From Chitinophagaceae bacterium (lineage in GTDB: Bacteria > Bacteroidota > Bacteroidia > Chitinophagales > Chitinophagaceae), in contig JADJLJ010000005.1 in the NCBI GenBank assembly GCA_016710165.1, forward strand, positions 186,001 through 250,000: a stretch of DNA of 64,000 bases, in the 5' to 3' direction. This document shows, one piece after another, positions 1-8,352 of the stretch (its first letter is position 1; every line of letters begins with the position of its first letter). The translations under genes were made by a program, and so were the position numbers. Below the pieces are notes generated by a model. That model ran no database searches, was not told the DNA's origin, and was given only the letters and a program-made list of their open reading frames with translations.

Positions 1-1671
1 TTCCAGCACCGCATCACTTAACTTAAAAGCGGCCTCCTTGAGGCCATGCATTTCCTTTTGCTTCGGGATAAGATGGCGTTTGGCAATTTCGATCTTCTCT
101 TCTACGGCATAACCACTGAGGTCAATGATCTCCAGCCTGTCTCTTAGTGGTGCCGGTATGCTGCTTATGTTATTTGCCGTGGCAATGAATAAAACCCTGC
201 TCAGGTCATATTCAAGCTCCAGGTAATTGTCATAAAAAGTATTGTTCTGCTCGGGGTCCAGCACCTCCAGCAAGGCAGAAGAAGGGTCACCACGGTTATC
301 GCTTCCCACTTTATCGATCTCGTCCAGTATCATTACCGGGTTACCCGATTTTATTTTGCGGATGGATTGCAGGATGCGGCCGGGCATGGCACCGATATAA
401 GTCTTGCGGTGGCCCCGTATCTCGCTTTCGTCATGTAAACCACCCAGGCTTACCCGTACATATTTTCGGTTGATGGCGGCAGCAATGCTTTTTCCCAAAC
501 TTGTTTTACCGATACCCGGGGGGCCCAGGAAACAGAGGATGGGCGATTTCATATCCCCTTTTAATTTCAATACGGCTAAGTATTCCAGGATCCTTTCCTT
601 TATCTTTTGCATACCGTAATGATCCTGATCAAGTATCTTTTTCGCTTTCTTCAGGTCATACGAATCTTCTGTATAATCATTCCAGGGAAGGTCAAGCATC
701 AGGTCCAGGTGATTGTACACTACAGAATAATCAGGCGTGGAGGGATGCATGCGTTCCAGTTTCTCAACACCCTTGGTGAACATCTCTTTTGCAGCCGCCG
801 ACCATTTTTTATTCTCTGCTTTCTTCAGCATGTCTTTCACTTCCGCCACGTTATCACCGCCCAGTTCATCCTTGATGGCTTTCATCTGCTGCTGCAAGAA
901 ATATTCCCGCTGCTGTTTATCCAGTTCGGCCCTTGTCTTATTGGTTACTTTATTTTTCAGTTCGGTGTATTGCAGTTCGGTCTGCATCAGGTTCATCAGC
1001 AGTTCGGCCCTGGCTTTTATATTGCTGATCTCCAGCAAACGCTGTTTGTCTTTTATATCACAGTTCAGGTTGCTGCTTACAAAATGAATGAGGAAGGAGG
1101 GGTTCTCAATATTCTTCAGAATGATGGCTGCTTCGCTGGGCAGGTTGGGTGAGAGGTTAACGATCTGCCCGGCCAGGTCCTTGATGCTGCCCACCATGGC
1201 ATTGAAATCCGCGTCGTCTTTTAATACTTCATCTGTGAGTACTTTGATCTTTGCCCTGAAATAGGGATCATCGGTTGTAACTTCTTCGATCTTGCAGCGT
1301 TTGCGCCCCTGTATGATGATGGTGGTACCGCCATCGGGCATTTTTATGAGCTTGGCAATTTTTGCAACGGTTCCGATATCTTCCAGGTCGCTCACAGTAG
1401 GTTCTTCCACATTACTGTCTTTTTGCGCTACCACGCCTATCAATTTGTCAGCTTTGTATGCGTCATTCACTGCCTTAATACTCTTATCCCTGCCTACCGT
1501 GATCGGGATCACTACCCCGGGAAAGAGTACGGTATTCCGTAACGCCAGAATGGGTATTTCGTCCGGAATCACCTGCCCGTCGGCACTTCCGTCATCCTCT
1601 TCATTAAGTGGAATGATGGGCATGAATTCCATTTCATCTTCGTGATTCTGTAAATAAAACGTATTATCCAT
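1..1671 (-). CDS. lon: Lon ATP-dependent protease, N-terminal 557 residues (cut by window edge)
   Basis: Lon degrades misfolded and regulatory proteins in the cytoplasm with ATP. The reading frame starts at ATG 1669-1671 (MDNTFYLQNHEDEMEF) and runs off the left edge. Visible in order are the N-terminal substrate-recognition domain, a helical region (around residues 200-330), the AAA+ Walker A GPPGIGKT at about residue 383 and Walker B ILDEIDK near residue 447. The Ser-Lys protease domain lies outside the window. It is transcribed divergently from the CCA-adding enzyme across a 240-bp gap. The family call is firm from the AAA module and the PIIPL...LFPG N-terminus. Confidence 0.96.
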   Translation of the reverse strand, partial: MDNTFYLQNHEDEMEFMPIIPLNEEDDGSADGQVIPDEIPILALRNTVLFPGVVIPITVGRDKSIKAVNDAYKADKLIGVVAQKDSNVEEPTVSDLEDIGTVAKIAKLIKMPDGGTTIIIQGRKRCKIEEVTTDDPYFRAKIKVLTDEVLKDDADFNAMVGSIKDLAGQIVNLSPNLPSEAAIILKNIENPSFLIHFVSSNLNCDIKDKQRLLEISNIKARAELLMNLMQTELQYTELKNKVTNKTRAELDKQQREYFLQQQMKAIKDELGGDNVAEVKDMLKKAENKKWSAAAKEMFTKGVEKLERMHPSTPDYSVVYNHLDLMLDLPWNDYTEDSYDLKKAKKILDQDHYGMQKIKERILEYLAVLKLKGDMKSPILCFLGPPGIGKTSLGKSIAAAINRKYVRVSLGGLHDESEIRGHRKTYIGAMPGRILQSIRKIKSGNPVMILDEIDKVGSDNRGDPSSALLEVLDPEQNNTFYDNYLELEYDLSRVLFIATANNISSIPAPLRDRLEIIDLSGYAVEEKIEIAKRHLIPKQKEMHGLKEAAFKLSDAVLE

Positions 1672-1782
1672 AATAATCTCAATATATAGTCAAAATGTCA
1701 AAACACACAGTTAATCAAGTGTTTTTTGTGTGAGGATATATAGGGTCAATATTGATGCCGTTTTGGACAGAAACCGGAATTT

Positions 1783-1895
1783 GTAATTGGGAATCAGGGG
1801 TCAGGCCTTTAATTCGGGCACTTTATTTAAAAGATAAGACTGCAATTAGTTTCGGGCCTAATTATTAATTACAAATACCTAATTCCCAATTACCA
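1783..1895. repeat. 7-bp word array and 12-bp inverted repeat between lon and cca
   Basis: A 12-bp sequence at 1783-1794 (GTAATTGGGAAT) is perfectly complementary to 1882-1893. The right arm is made of 7-bp words such as TAATTAT, TAATTAC, TAATTCC, CAATTAC. This is the only word island in the window lying between divergent genes rather than after a stop codon, and it abuts the cca -7 element. Confidence 0.6.
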
Positions 1896-1897
1896 AG

Positions 1898-1905
1898 TAC
1901 TTTTG
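1898..1905 (+). promoter_or_regulatory. -7 promoter element TACTTTTG for cca
   Basis: TACTTTTG matches the Bacteroidota TAnnTTTG box. It ends only 6 nt before ATG 1912, so transcription probably starts at or beside the start codon and the mRNA would be leaderless. No good TTTG -33 box is seen upstream. Confidence 0.55.
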
Positions 1906-1911
1906 CATCCC

Positions 1912-3387
1912 ATGTATATTAATTGCGACGATAAGGAACTCTTTGTGTTAAAAAAGATAGCCCATGCCGCGGAGGAGATCGGCGTGCCCTGTTACCTCAT
2001 TGGGGGATTTGTGCGGGATAAGATACTGGGAAGAGATACAAAAGACATCGACATTGTCTGCGTAGGTGATGGCATTGAACTGGCAGACCGGGTTTCCCGG
2101 AAATTCAATCCCAAACCCGAAGTTCATTTCTTTAAGAATTTTGGAACGGCGCAGATAAAGTTTGAAGATATGGAGATCGAGTTTGTAGGCGCACGGAAAG
2201 AAAGCTACCATTTCGACAGCCGCAAGCCTGCCGTGGAAACCGGGACACTGGCAGATGACCAGAACCGCCGTGACTTCACCATCAATGCACTGGCCATCAG
2301 CCTGAATAAAAACGATTTTGGTGAACTGCTTGATCCGTTCAACGGGATAAAGGACCTGGAACGGAAGAATATACAGACACCCCTCGCTCCTGATCAAACA
2401 TTCAGCGATGACCCCCTTCGCATGATGCGGGCCATCCGTTTTGCCACACAGCTGAATTTTACCATCCACCCCGAGACCTTTGCGGCCATTGGCGAAAATG
2501 CTGATCGTATAAAGATCGTCAGCGGCGAACGGATCGCTGATGAATTGAATAAGATCTTATCAAGCAGCAAACCTTCCATTGGTTTCGACCTGCTGTACAA
2601 AAGCGGGTTGCTGAAAATAATTTTTCCGCAGATGGTTGAACTGGAGGGGGCCGAGTATATAGATGGCAAGGGGCACAAGGATAATTTTTATCATACCCTG
2701 CAGGTGGTCGACAACATTTCAGAAAAGACAGAAGACATCTGGCTTCGCTGGGCGGCCGTATTGCATGATATTGCCAAACCGGTCACCAAGAAATTTGAGG
2801 AAGGGCATGGCTGGACCTTTCATGGTCATGAAGTGGTTGGCGGAAGAATGGTACCGAAACTGTTTGCCCGGCTGAAACTGCCGCAGAATGAAAAGATGAA
2901 ATTCGTGCGCAAGATGGTGGAGATGCACCTGCGCCCCATCAGTCTTACCCGGGAAAATATCACCGACAGCGCCATACGCCGGCTGCTGTTTGATGCCGGT
3001 GAAGACTTTGATGCATTGATGACCTTATGCGAGGCAGACATCACTTCAAAGAATAAGACCAAGGTAAAACGCTACCTTGAAAATTTTGAAATGGTACGTA
3101 AGCGCTGTGCGGAAGTGGAAGAGAAGGATCACGTACGAAACTGGCAGCCGCCCATCACCGGGGAACACATCATGCAAACATTCAGCCTGCAGCCGGGCCG
3201 TGCGGTGGGTGATATAAAGAACGCTATAAGAGAAGCCATTCTGGATGGCGTTATTCCGAATGAGTACCAGGCGGCTTATGATTTTATGATAGCTAAGGCA
3301 AAGGAGTTGGGGATTGGTCATTGGTCATTGGTCATTGGTCATTGGTCATTGGTCATTGGTCATTGGTCATTTGGAATACTCATTTAA
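1912..3387 (+). CDS. cca: CCA tRNA nucleotidyltransferase / poly(A) polymerase family with HD domain
   Basis: The enzyme adds or repairs the 3' CCA of tRNAs. Near the N-terminus are the class II nucleotidyltransferase signature GGFVRDKILGRDTKDIDIV, with the metal-binding DxD, and RRDFTINALA. A tRNA-binding helical region and an HD domain (HDIAKPVTKK...HGHE, about residues 285-310) follow. ATG 1912 is preferred to TTG 1903 because it follows the promoter box directly. The last 25 or so residues are odd: they are GHWSLVI repeated, encoded by a tandem 7-bp DNA repeat, and are not part of the family. The natural end is probably near KAKELGI, about residue 466. The enzyme core is intact. Confidence 0.94.
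   Translation: MYINCDDKELFVLKKIAHAAEEIGVPCYLIGGFVRDKILGRDTKDIDIVCVGDGIELADRVSRKFNPKPEVHFFKNFGTAQIKFEDMEIEFVGARKESYHFDSRKPAVETGTLADDQNRRDFTINALAISLNKNDFGELLDPFNGIKDLERKNIQTPLAPDQTFSDDPLRMMRAIRFATQLNFTIHPETFAAIGENADRIKIVSGERIADELNKILSSSKPSIGFDLLYKSGLLKIIFPQMVELEGAEYIDGKGHKDNFYHTLQVVDNISEKTEDIWLRWAAVLHDIAKPVTKKFEEGHGWTFHGHEVVGGRMVPKLFARLKLPQNEKMKFVRKMVEMHLRPISLTRENITDSAIRRLLFDAGEDFDALMTLCEADITSKNKTKVKRYLENFEMVRKRCAEVEEKDHVRNWQPPITGEHIMQTFSLQPGRAVGDIKNAIREAILDGVIPNEYQAAYDFMIAKAKELGIGHWSLVIGHWSLVIGHWSFGILI
3313..3368 (+). repeat. Perfect 7-bp tandem repeat ATTGGTC x 8 inside the 3' end of cca
   Basis: Eight exact copies of ATTGGTC run from 3313 to 3368, then a degenerate ATTTGG. Because 7 is not a multiple of 3, three copies encode one GHWSLVI heptapeptide, and gain or loss of one copy would change the C-terminal frame. 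Confidence 0.95.
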
Positions 3388-3416
3388 CAAGATACCTGCT
3401 TTTAGAATGTCTTCAA

Positions 3417-3451
3417 TTCTTAATTTTTAATTATTAATTCCTAATTTTACT
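3417..3451 (+). repeat. Degenerate 7-bp word array (AATTnnT) before the pRiA4b-like gene
   Basis: Consecutive words AATTCTT, AATTTTT, AATTATT, AATTCCT, AATTTTA fill the gap between cca and the next start codon. It resembles the other word arrays, but AT-rich intergenic DNA could look like this by chance. Confidence 0.45.
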
Positions 3452-3453
3452 TC

Positions 3454-4032
3454 ATGGCTATCTTACGATTCAGGATATATTGGGAAGATGATGACAGTGT
3501 GTACCGGGATATCGCTATCCGGCATTCACAAAGTTTTTTCGACCTGCACAGTTGTATCTTAAAAAGTTTTGAGTTCGATTCAAAGCACAAGGCAACTTTT
3601 TACCGCAGTAACGACAACTGGCTGCGTGGCCGGGAGATATCGCTGGAGAAATATGATAAGGACTATAAGGCCGAGCCGCTCATTATGGCCGACACCATTA
3701 TTGGTTCCGAGATCAGCAACCCCAACCAGAAATTCATTTACGAATACGATTTCAACAAGTACTGGCATTTTATGGTGGAACTGATAACCGTGGATAAGGA
3801 AGAGAATACAAAGCTTGAATACCCCTGTTGTTTGCGCAGCGAGGGGATCGCACCTTCCCAGTACGGCACCAAGGGCCTGATCGACAGCCGCCTGGCTGAA
3901 ATGGAAGAGAAGTACGACCTCAAACCCGATGCCATGGCGGATGGGTTTGGTGAAGAGGGAGATGAAGGCGATGAAGTGGAGGCCGATGGCGAAGAGGAAT
4001 CTTCCACGGAAGAAGGCAATGATGGATTTTAA
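3454..4032 (+). CDS. Plasmid pRiA4b ORF-3-like (IS1096 TnpR-like) domain protein
   Basis: This 192-residue cytoplasmic protein has the fold of the pRiA4b ORF-3 / TnpR-like family: an N-terminal beta strand MAILRFRIYWEDDD, SQSFFDLHSCILKSF, and later FIYEYDFNKYWHFMVEL, the characteristic YdfGd-xWxhxi block. The family's biochemical role is not established, although it was first annotated near transposons. The last 35 residues are an acidic tail rich in Glu and Asp (EEGDEGDEVEADGEEE). The gene lies between cca and miaA, but each of its flanks carries a word repeat, so a shared transcript is uncertain. Confidence 0.85.
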   Translation: MAILRFRIYWEDDDSVYRDIAIRHSQSFFDLHSCILKSFEFDSKHKATFYRSNDNWLRGREISLEKYDKDYKAEPLIMADTIIGSEISNPNQKFIYEYDFNKYWHFMVELITVDKEENTKLEYPCCLRSEGIAPSQYGTKGLIDSRLAEMEEKYDLKPDAMADGFGEEGDEGDEVEADGEEESSTEEGNDGF

Positions 4033-4096
4033 ATCGTGAGCCGTGAATCGTCAGTTGTGAGTAAAACTTCCGATTCATCATTCACGGCTCACGATT
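4032..4096. repeat. Perfect 17-bp inverted repeat built from 7-bp words, starting in a stop codon
   Basis: AATCGTGAGCCGTGAAT at 4032-4048 is exactly complementary to 4080-4096, with a 31-nt loop. The left arm reads as 7-bp words TCGTGAG, CCGTGAA, TCGTCAG, TTGTGAG. The first base is the last base of the preceding TAA. The RNA would fold into a strong hairpin without a U-tract. Confidence 0.9.
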
Positions 4097-4146
4097 GATA
4101 TTACCCCTGGTTACTGCGGGTTCTTCACAAACTCAAGTACGTGTTC

Positions 4147-5046
4147 ATGACCCCGACCTGCATTGTTATCGTTGGCCCAACGGCCGTAGGTAAGACCTCC
4201 CTTGCTATTAAGGTAGCGCAGCATTTTCATACAAAGATCATTTCGGCCGACAGCCGCCAGTGTTTTAAAGAACTGAATACAGGCGTGGCAAAACCTTCTG
4301 CTGGGGAATTAAGGTCCGTTGAACATTATTTCATCAACTCCCACTCCATCCAGGAAGAAGTGAATGCGGCCGTGTTTGAACAATATGCCCTGGAAAAAGT
4401 AAATGAGATATTCCGGCACAATAATGTGGCGGTGATGGTGGGTGGCACGGGGTTGTATGTAAAAGCATTCTGCCAGGGTATCGACGAATTGCCGGTTATC
4501 GATCATGCAATCCGGCAAAGCATCCTGGCCGGGTATGAGGCAGGAGGACTTGAATGGCTGCAAAGACAGGTGGAAAAAAATGATCCGGTCTATTACCTGA
4601 GCGGGGAGATAAAGAACCCGCAGCGGTTGATGCGGGCCCTGGAAGTAAAGCTTTCCACCGGCAGGTCCATCCTGCTGTTCCAGACACAGCAGAAAAAGAA
4701 ACGGGATTTCAACATCATTAAGATCGGACTGCAGTTACCCCGGGAACAACTGATCGCTAACATCAATAACCGGGTGGATGCCATGGTGCAGGCCGGTTTG
4801 CCGGAGGAAGTGGAACAACTGCTTCCGTATAAAAAACTGAATGCATTGCAAACCGTTGGCTACCGGGAAATATTTGCTTACCTCGATGGTACTGTATCGT
4901 TAACGGAGGCGGCCGAAATGATCAAGCTGAATACCCGCCAATATGCCAAGCGGCAGATGACCTGGTTCCGGAAGGATAAAGAAGTGAAATGGTGTGAGCC
5001 GGATCTTGATGCGGTAATGGAATTGGTTAAGGAAGTATGTGTTTAA
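4147..5046 (+). CDS. miaA: tRNA dimethylallyltransferase
   Basis: MiaA transfers a dimethylallyl group to A37 of tRNAs reading codons that start with U. The P-loop GPTAVGKTSLA lies near residue 9, followed by the tRNA-binding stretch ADSRQCFKELNTGVAKPS and by GGTGLYVKAF. The C-terminal QTVGYREI and TRQYAKRQMTWFRKD motifs are typical. ATG 4147 gives 299 residues and starts directly before the P-loop strand; GTG 4141 is an alternative two codons upstream. No frame disruption is seen. Confidence 0.95.
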   Translation: MTPTCIVIVGPTAVGKTSLAIKVAQHFHTKIISADSRQCFKELNTGVAKPSAGELRSVEHYFINSHSIQEEVNAAVFEQYALEKVNEIFRHNNVAVMVGGTGLYVKAFCQGIDELPVIDHAIRQSILAGYEAGGLEWLQRQVEKNDPVYYLSGEIKNPQRLMRALEVKLSTGRSILLFQTQQKKKRDFNIIKIGLQLPREQLIANINNRVDAMVQAGLPEEVEQLLPYKKLNALQTVGYREIFAYLDGTVSLTEAAEMIKLNTRQYAKRQMTWFRKDKEVKWCEPDLDAVMELVKEVCV

Positions 5047-5081
5047 TCATGTTGCTGCCTGGCTGATAAAATATAAATACC

Positions 5082-5100
5082 GCCTTTCTATCGGAAAGGC
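5082..5100. terminator. Hairpin between convergent miaA and FkbM genes
   Basis: GCCTTTC (5082-5088) pairs with GAAAGGC (5094-5100) across a 5-nt loop. It sits between two converging stop codons. There is no long T-run on either side, so its termination strength is doubtful. Confidence 0.4.
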
Positions 5101-5108
5101 TGACCGGT

Positions 5109-5837
5109 TCAGTCATTTCCAGGCGGCTTATTAGTAAAAAAGAGGGTATTGTATGTTTTGGCAAACAGCCTGTAGTTCAGTGGATGCAGGAATTTAACGA
5201 CCGGGTTGCTTTGTATGTGTTCAAGATCGGTATGCAATGACTCGATTAAAATTACTTCCGGCCTGTATCTGGCCCAATCACAGGATTCCAGGACGTCGAG
5301 GTCAAATCCTTCCACATCCACCGAAAGGAAATCGATCCGGGTTGAACCCAGGTCCAGGCTGTCAAGAACTGCCGCAAGGGTTTTCGTTTCCAGTTTTATG
5401 ACCTCTTTGATTTCAATGGAGAATTCTTTACAATGTGCCAAAGCGGTTTCCCGGTCAAACGTATTGAAGATGTTGTGTTCAAACGTATAATAATCCAGCC
5501 GCGAAGGGGTTTTGCTTATCCCGGTTTCAATATTTATATCGCGGGGCCTGAGTTTGTCGAATATTTTTTTGGTGCCGGGGTTGGCATCTATATTGATGCC
5601 ATGCCAGCCTTTCAGGTAAAGTTTATAGGTATTTGAGAATTTATGGGGATGATTGGCTCCAACGTCAATGAAGAATCCGCTGTTGGTCTGTTCGCCAAAA
5701 TACTTTTCCAGTATTTTGTCTTCTCCCTCCTGGGCGAATGAAGTAAACAGGTGGTTTTGTTTCAGCATCTGCCGCTTCATGATGGAATTCTTCAGCCCGT
5801 TTGGCAGGAGCGAATAAAATATTTCTTTTGCGTTCAC
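5109..5837 (-). CDS. FkbM family SAM-dependent methyltransferase
   Basis: This 242-residue protein has the FkbM methyltransferase pattern: SFAQEGEDKIL, the SAM-binding GFFIDVGANHP at about residue 55, a later DFLSVDVEGFDLDVL and EVILIES. Members methylate hydroxyl groups of sugars or small molecules, and in Bacteroidota they often act on surface glycans. No glycan cluster is present here, so the substrate cannot be guessed. The next upstream gene on this strand is a porin, separated by a strong terminator, so it is likely transcribed alone. Confidence 0.85.
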   Translation of the reverse strand: MNAKEIFYSLLPNGLKNSIMKRQMLKQNHLFTSFAQEGEDKILEKYFGEQTNSGFFIDVGANHPHKFSNTYKLYLKGWHGINIDANPGTKKIFDKLRPRDINIETGISKTPSRLDYYTFEHNIFNTFDRETALAHCKEFSIEIKEVIKLETKTLAAVLDSLDLGSTRIDFLSVDVEGFDLDVLESCDWARYRPEVILIESLHTDLEHIQSNPVVKFLHPLNYRLFAKTYNTLFFTNKPPGND

Positions 5838-5874
5838 GTAGTGGATTTACCAGGATGAAAATAAGATAAATAAT

Positions 5875-5903
5875 AAAAAGCCCCGGAAAAAAGATCCCGG
5901 GGC
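5875..5903 (-). terminator. Rho-independent terminator of the FadL-like porin gene
   Basis: On the minus strand the stem GCCCCGG/CCGGGGC (5897-5903 with 5880-5886) is followed by a short U-run from the A-tract at 5876-5879. It lies 22 nt beyond the porin stop codon. Confidence 0.8.
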
Positions 5904-5924
5904 GGCTTAAGCAATTAGGAGTGG

Positions 5925-7469
5925 TTAGAATTTGAATCCAAGAGTGGCTGCAATATTTCCTCTCTGTTGTTTAAGCATGGCATAAGTATTTGCCCGGTCT
6001 TCGAGCCGGTATGGGAAATGGACGTCTTTGCTTATTGCGTGTACATACGTAAGGTCGATGAACATGCCTTTGTTGCGGTAACCCAGTCCCCCGCTCAGCA
6101 GCATGCGGCTGGCTTTGTAGGCAGCGTCTTTATAGGGATTGCTGTAGTAAGCAAATCCAAGTCTCGCCATGATCACGTTGAACTTCAATTCACCGCCCAA
6201 CCGGAAATTGAAGTTGCCTTTATAATCGGCCTTCACCACGTTGTTCAGTTCCTTGTAATATCTTTTTTCGCCTTCGGTGGGTTCTTCGTTGTTGCTGTGG
6301 AAACGGCTGCCGCGGTGCTGCACATATTCAATATCGGCGCTGATGAATGCCCGTTGTTTTTTCACGTTCTCGGTCTCCCGGAAAACATACGAAGCGCTGA
6401 TCATTGCTTTGAACGGTGTGGTCTGCACATATTTTGCCTCACCGGGCCCGTTGTTGGTGAACGTTTCAGAATTTATGCTGTAACTGTTTACCGGGTTCTC
6501 CACTTCGGTGGTAAGGTAGGTGGTACGGGTATCGGTCAGTATCATGTAGGTAGGTGTGTGTATGGCCAGCCCCAGGCGTATATAGTCAAGCGGGCGGTAG
6601 ATGATGCCAAGTTTTGCATTGAAACCGGTTCCTTTTGTTTTAAAATTATCGGTGTATTCAAACCGGTTAAAATGATTGGAAGTGTTTGAAGAAGTGTCAG
6701 ACTCCTTAAATACCATATTGCTGGTATAACTCACCAGCGGCACACCCAGACTTATGCCCCAGTACCATTTATCATTTTTGTTTTGTGCATAGCCAAGGGC
6801 AAATTCATAGATGCCCCCTTTGGTAGTGTGGATCATCTCCTGCCGCAATGCCTGCCCGGCATCCAGGATGTATTCAGGCGCTCCTTTTACCTGTACCACG
6901 CCATTCACGGTAACGGTATCGATCAGGTAGGTGTATAATGCGGGGGCTGATGTATAGGGCAGGGCAGAGTTGGTACTTAACACTTCGCCGATGCTTAACC
7001 CGCTTTTTGCAAACTCTTCGGCAAACTGCTCACTGAATGAACTGTAATTGTTCAGCCCGCTGTACCGGACCCTGTTATTGAAACTGGCTGTTTGAGTAAA
7101 GGCAAGGCTGATGGCACTGCTTCTTTTGGGATCATTCGCATTTGAATAACCCAGTATCAAACCGCTGGCACCAAAACCAAAACTGTTCTTCTTGTCCTGG
7201 GAAAGGTTATCCCTGAACGTTGCTTTGTTGCTGTTCAAAAAGAAACCCGGTGTAAGAACAAATTCACCGGTCTTGTAGAAGCCAAGCCCTGCAGGGTTTG
7301 TATACGTGGCATTTATGTCGCCGCCCAATGACCCCATCACCCCGCCGATGGCCAGGTTACGGGCTGTTCCGTTCTGCGGAAAAAAAGAATACCGGATGGC
7401 ATCTTCAGGTGCCTGGGCTAAAACGGAATTGGTTATCAGTAAAAAAAGTACGGGTATATATTTGGTCAT
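5925..7469 (-). CDS. OmpP1/FadL/TodX-like outer membrane transport protein
   Basis: The 514-residue protein begins with a signal peptide (MTKYIPVLFLLITNSVLAQ) and then LAIGGVMGSLGGDINATYTNPAGLG, the N-terminal hatch pattern of FadL-type barrels (NPAGL motif). The rest is alternating aromatic beta strands ending in LGFKF, as expected for a barrel. Such proteins pass hydrophobic compounds across the outer membrane; the substrate is unknown. ATG 7469 is chosen because it opens the signal peptide; TTG 7490 would add seven residues. It may be co-transcribed with the lipoprotein gene just upstream. Confidence 0.85.
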   Translation of the reverse strand: MTKYIPVLFLLITNSVLAQAPEDAIRYSFFPQNGTARNLAIGGVMGSLGGDINATYTNPAGLGFYKTGEFVLTPGFFLNSNKATFRDNLSQDKKNSFGFGASGLILGYSNANDPKRSSAISLAFTQTASFNNRVRYSGLNNYSSFSEQFAEEFAKSGLSIGEVLSTNSALPYTSAPALYTYLIDTVTVNGVVQVKGAPEYILDAGQALRQEMIHTTKGGIYEFALGYAQNKNDKWYWGISLGVPLVSYTSNMVFKESDTSSNTSNHFNRFEYTDNFKTKGTGFNAKLGIIYRPLDYIRLGLAIHTPTYMILTDTRTTYLTTEVENPVNSYSINSETFTNNGPGEAKYVQTTPFKAMISASYVFRETENVKKQRAFISADIEYVQHRGSRFHSNNEEPTEGEKRYYKELNNVVKADYKGNFNFRLGGELKFNVIMARLGFAYYSNPYKDAAYKASRMLLSGGLGYRNKGMFIDLTYVHAISKDVHFPYRLEDRANTYAMLKQQRGNIAATLGFKF

Positions 7470-7540
7470 AGCATAATTTTTTTGATACAAGTGTACTTAT
7501 GCAGGTGTTTTGGTTCCCCGCTGGGGAGACCAGGGGCTGT

Positions 7541-8188
7541 TTAACCCCTGCCCGGTCTTGATACAGAAGAACCGGAACTGCTGCCCCCTGATGAGGAGCC
7601 TCCGCTGCTGCTGCTTCCTGAAGAAGAAGGAGAATAGGTCCTTGTATTGTTGGATGGTGAAGATGATGAAGAGGAACTTCTGCTGGGAAGAAGTATCTGC
7701 CTGCTGCGGCTTCCTGCGTTGCTGTTGTTGTAGTTGCTGGCAGGGTTCGACCATCTTCCGGTCCCGTTTGTTTTGTCGTAGGCAACATTACTGTTGTACC
7801 CGTTGTATGCTTTCAGGTTGACCATGCGTGGTGTTGTGCTGACCGGTTTTGAATACGTGGCCTTACCGGTATAAATGGCCCAGGGATAATAATAAGGATT
7901 GTAATAGTACCCGTAATTATATCTTTTGCAGGTGTAATTGTACGGGCTGTAGTCGTAATTATATTCATCCCTGAAATCCCTCCAGCGGCGGTCACGGATG
8001 CCCATGGATATCTGGTAATCGGAACTGGTTTCATACCGGTTGTCTTCACGCCTTTTTTCTGATTCACCATCATACACCCGTGCCGGGGAATAATATACGT
8101 CATCGGGGGTCTGGCTGCTTTTGTAGGCGGTGGTGCAACTGCTGAAAGTCGCTGCTGTAAGAGAAAGAAGTAGAATTTTTGTTTTCAT
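7541..8188 (-). CDS. Putative lipoprotein with Tyr/Asn-rich middle and Ser/Gly-rich tail
   Basis: The 215-residue product starts MKTKILLLSLTAATFSSC, a signal peptidase II signal with the lipidated Cys at about residue 18. The middle is rich in Tyr (GYYYNPYYYP) and the final 55 residues are almost all Ser, Gly and Pro, which suggests a flexible surface tail. I do not recognise a named family, though Tyr-rich vitellogenin-like lipoproteins of this type are common in Chitinophagaceae. It precedes the porin gene on the same strand. Function unknown. Confidence 0.7.
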   Translation of the reverse strand: MKTKILLLSLTAATFSSCTTAYKSSQTPDDVYYSPARVYDGESEKRREDNRYETSSDYQISMGIRDRRWRDFRDEYNYDYSPYNYTCKRYNYGYYYNPYYYPWAIYTGKATYSKPVSTTPRMVNLKAYNGYNSNVAYDKTNGTGRWSNPASNYNNSNAGSRSRQILLPSRSSSSSSSPSNNTRTYSPSSSGSSSSGGSSSGGSSSGSSVSRPGRG

Positions 8189-8352
8189 GGTGATTTGTTT
8201 AAAGCATTTAAAATTGAAGTTACTACTTTTGTGCAGTTATCAAATACATGTAAAATTTCACAAACCCTCTGCCAACAGACATTAAAGTTAAAACGTCCGT
8301 TGTTAATGTGGTGCTAAAAGAAAGGCCGTATCTATTAAAATAAGTTAAGATA

